Part shown: in pieces, positions 5,030-6,664 of the stretch
How the letters are laid out: each line of letters begins with the position of its first letter
Position numbering within the stretch: the stretch's first letter is position 1
DNA from: an uncultured Micavibrio sp.
Lineage (GTDB): Bacteria > Pseudomonadota > Alphaproteobacteria > Micavibrionales > UBA1664
Reading direction: 5' to 3'
DNA length: 6,664 nucleotides
NCBI GenBank assembly: GCA_913057885.1
Contig: CAJXOI010000045.1
Location: 1-6,664, forward strand
Position numbers and translations under genes: made by a program
Notes under the pieces: generated by a model
The model's input: the letters and a program-made list of their open reading frames with translations, nothing else
Told to the model about the DNA's origin: nothing
The model's database searches: none

Positions 5030-5968
5030 ATGCAATGTAAAATCGAATGGACACAAATGGCGCGAAACGATTGGAACGCGTTATTGGAAAGGTGTCACCA
5101 CAGCACTCTTTTGCAGTCTTATTATTATGCTCAGGCAATGCGTGATACCAAGCAACAAGGAATAAGGCATGGCCGTATCATAATTGACGGCAAGGAAGCA
5201 GGCATTGTTCAGATGCAAGAGGTGTCGCTTTTTAAAAAAGCGATACATGGACTGTCCATTGATCGGGGCCCTTTATGGTTCGATGGTTATGAGAAAAGTA
5301 AGTATCTTGCCGCCTTTGCCGAAGCTTTTGACCAGGAATTCCCAGTGAGATTTGGTCGTAAACGCCGTGTGATGTTTGAATATTATCGCAAAGACCGGGC
5401 AGCGACGCTAGGAAGATTGAAAAAAAATGAAAAAGTTGGTCTCTATAAGACGTATTTGGTCGATTTATCACCTGAAATTGATGATATTCGTAAAAATTTA
5501 AAACAAAAATGGCGAAATATCCTTAATAAATCCGAAAAACAGGGGTTAACAATCGAAATAGACACGAATTTATCATCTTTAGGATTATTGTTGAGTAATT
5601 ACATCAAAGATCGCATGCAAAAGGGCTATGCTGGTGCCTCGCCGAAATTTTTATCGGTGTTGGCAAAATATGCCGCCATGCAGGGGGATTGCCTTATTCT
5701 CAATGCCACCGAAGATAACGAGACCATTGCGTCTATTATGGTGTTTACTCATGGTCAATGCGCAACCTATCAAGTGGGGTGGACAACCCCCTATGGTCGG
5801 GACAAGGGGGCGCATCATTTATTGCTTTGGGAATCGATCAAAATCATGAAAGATAAAGGTATCATGGAATTTGACCTTGGCGGTTTTAATGACGACACGG
5901 ATGGAATTAAACGTTTTAAGCAAGGTTTAGGTGGACAGGAAATCGCCTTAATCGGCAGCTATAGTTAA
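5030..5968 (+). CDS. FemAB/GNAT-type acyltransferase-like protein
   Basis: A soluble 312-residue protein of the FemAB-like double-GNAT superfamily. In Gram-positives, FemX/A/B use aminoacyl-tRNA to build peptidoglycan cross-bridges; the substrate of proteobacterial members is mostly unknown. Signs of the family are the N-terminal WNALLERCHHSTLLQSYYYA (about 16-35), the central basic LKQKWRNILNKSEKQGL (about 157-173, with W161 and R162), FTHGQCATYQVGWT, and the closing FDLGGFNDD (281-289) followed by IKRFKQGLGG. A Met at residue 10 (ATG 5057) is an alternative start; I kept ATG 5030 because the first strand-helix of the fold appears to begin there, although neither start has a clear Shine-Dalgarno. 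It follows dotB by 14 bp and precedes the DUF3108 gene by 4 bp. No such gene belongs to the standard Dot/Icm set, so its link to secretion is contextual only. Confidence 0.82.
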   Translation: MQCKIEWTQMARNDWNALLERCHHSTLLQSYYYAQAMRDTKQQGIRHGRIIIDGKEAGIVQMQEVSLFKKAIHGLSIDRGPLWFDGYEKSKYLAAFAEAFDQEFPVRFGRKRRVMFEYYRKDRAATLGRLKKNEKVGLYKTYLVDLSPEIDDIRKNLKQKWRNILNKSEKQGLTIEIDTNLSSLGLLLSNYIKDRMQKGYAGASPKFLSVLAKYAAMQGDCLILNATEDNETIASIMVFTHGQCATYQVGWTTPYGRDKGAHHLLLWESIKIMKDKGIMEFDLGGFNDDTDGIKRFKQGLGGQEIALIGSYS

Positions 5969-5972
5969 TTAC

Positions 5973-6664
5973 ATGCGTTATTTATTTTTTCTGTTTTCTT
6001 TTTTCCTCGCAATGCCGGTTTTTGCCGCCGAGCCATTAAAAGTAACCTATGGCATTTATGCTGGCGGATTTCATGTTATGGATATGAAGGGGGTTTATAC
6101 TCTTGAGGATGATTATTATCACCTTGAAATGGATATGGAAACGGTAGGCATGTTGGGCGCCATTGCCCCGTGGTCTGGCGTTATTTTTTCCGAAGGTGTA
6201 AATAAAGGCGTTGAATCATTCCCGCGCCGTCATGAATTTATTGCCACATGGCGTGGTAAGGATGAAATTACAACATTCACATTTGATGAAAGCGGCGCTT
6301 TGGAATCATATGTCTTGCGCGAAGATGATGGCACTGTGAAAGAAGAAATGCCTGATGCCGAAGTCATGGCAGGCAGTCCTATTGATATGCTTTCTGCCTT
6401 ATTTCGCGTCATGAACAATGATACATGCGAAATGACACCTGTGGCCTTGGATGGAAAACGCAGCTTTGAGATGGTATTTACCGCGATAGATGAAGTGATG
6501 ATGGAACCCAGCCGTTACAGCGCCTATGCCGGCCCCGCAGAGATTTGCGAAATTGAAATTGTCCCCGTGGCGGGGAAGTGGCGTGAGAAGCCCCGCGGAT
6601 GGATGAGCCTTCAGGGGCAGGCAAAGGGCAAAGGCCAATTGCCACGTTTGTGGTTTGGAAAAAT
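5973..6664 (+). CDS. DUF3108-type periplasmic protein, 3' end beyond the window
   Basis: 230 complete codons are present with no stop before the right edge. Residues 1-19 form a signal peptide (MRYLFFLFSFFLAMPVFAA), so the mature protein is periplasmic or envelope-bound. The rest is beta-rich and follows the DUF3108 layout: LKVTYGIYAGGFHVMDMKG, then YYHLEMDMETVGMLG, AIAPWSGVIFSEG, a charged hairpin region, DMLSALFRVM, Cys152 in NDTCEM, LDGKRSFEMVF, and Cys192 in EICEIEIVPVAG followed by a W-K-P-R segment. The two cysteines could pair. The molecular function of the family is not established; many members are envelope-associated. The start lies 4 bp after the FemAB-like gene, indicating co-transcription. 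The domain call is made from the motif pattern by eye. Confidence 0.8.
   Translation, partial: MRYLFFLFSFFLAMPVFAAEPLKVTYGIYAGGFHVMDMKGVYTLEDDYYHLEMDMETVGMLGAIAPWSGVIFSEGVNKGVESFPRRHEFIATWRGKDEITTFTFDESGALESYVLREDDGTVKEEMPDAEVMAGSPIDMLSALFRVMNNDTCEMTPVALDGKRSFEMVFTAIDEVMMEPSRYSAYAGPAEICEIEIVPVAGKWREKPRGWMSLQGQAKGKGQLPRLWFGK

Noticed and set aside
1..6664. Mobile element, CRISPR array, tRNA or rRNA genes
   Set aside because: No transposase or integrase frame, regularly spaced repeats, cloverleaf or rRNA-like sequence was seen. All space is accounted for by genes and gaps under 100 bp.

Overview
The window most likely comes from a chromosome of a Gram-negative alphaproteobacterium, or a close relative. 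The evidence is a proteobacterial-type YidC with an N-terminal membrane anchor and periplasmic P1 domain, an alphaproteobacterial-looking YidD, and moderate, slightly AT-leaning base composition with TATAAC/TATTAT-like -10 boxes. I cannot name the species. A Micavibrio-like or other uncultured alphaproteobacterium is a guess from general resemblance only.

Layout: two minus-strand housekeeping genes occupy the left end, yidC (5' portion, running off the left edge) and upstream of it yidD (785-1033, GTG start). An 85-bp divergent intergenic region (1034-1118) separates them from seven plus-strand genes that fill the rest of the window. In order these are an unrecognised 292-residue acidic-tailed protein, a VirB1-like lytic transglycosylase domain protein with no room for a signal peptide, DotD (lipoprotein), DotC (exported, but not a lipoprotein here), DotB (secretion ATPase), a FemAB/GNAT-type acyltransferase-like protein, and a DUF3108 periplasmic protein cut by the right edge. 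Gaps between the plus-strand genes are 10, 91, 2, -22 (overlap), 14 and 4 bp, so all seven could form one operon. The 91-bp gap before dotD is the only place with room for an internal promoter or operator, and it holds an imperfect direct repeat with a 21-bp period.

The core is the dotD-dotC-dotB block, the same order as in the type IVB (Dot/Icm, IncI TraH-TraI-TraJ) secretion and conjugation systems. In Legionella, DotC and DotD are outer-membrane lipoproteins that help place DotH, and DotB is the cytoplasmic hexameric ATPase. The preceding transglycosylase is a natural partner for opening peptidoglycan. No other Dot/Icm or Tra gene lies in the window, so whether the whole machine exists cannot be judged here. 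The most interesting points are the orphan first gene with a Dot/Icm-substrate-like C-terminus, the apparent loss of DotC lipidation, the missing export signal on the transglycosylase, and the pairing of the block with two envelope-type genes next to the YidC/YidD membrane-insertion locus.
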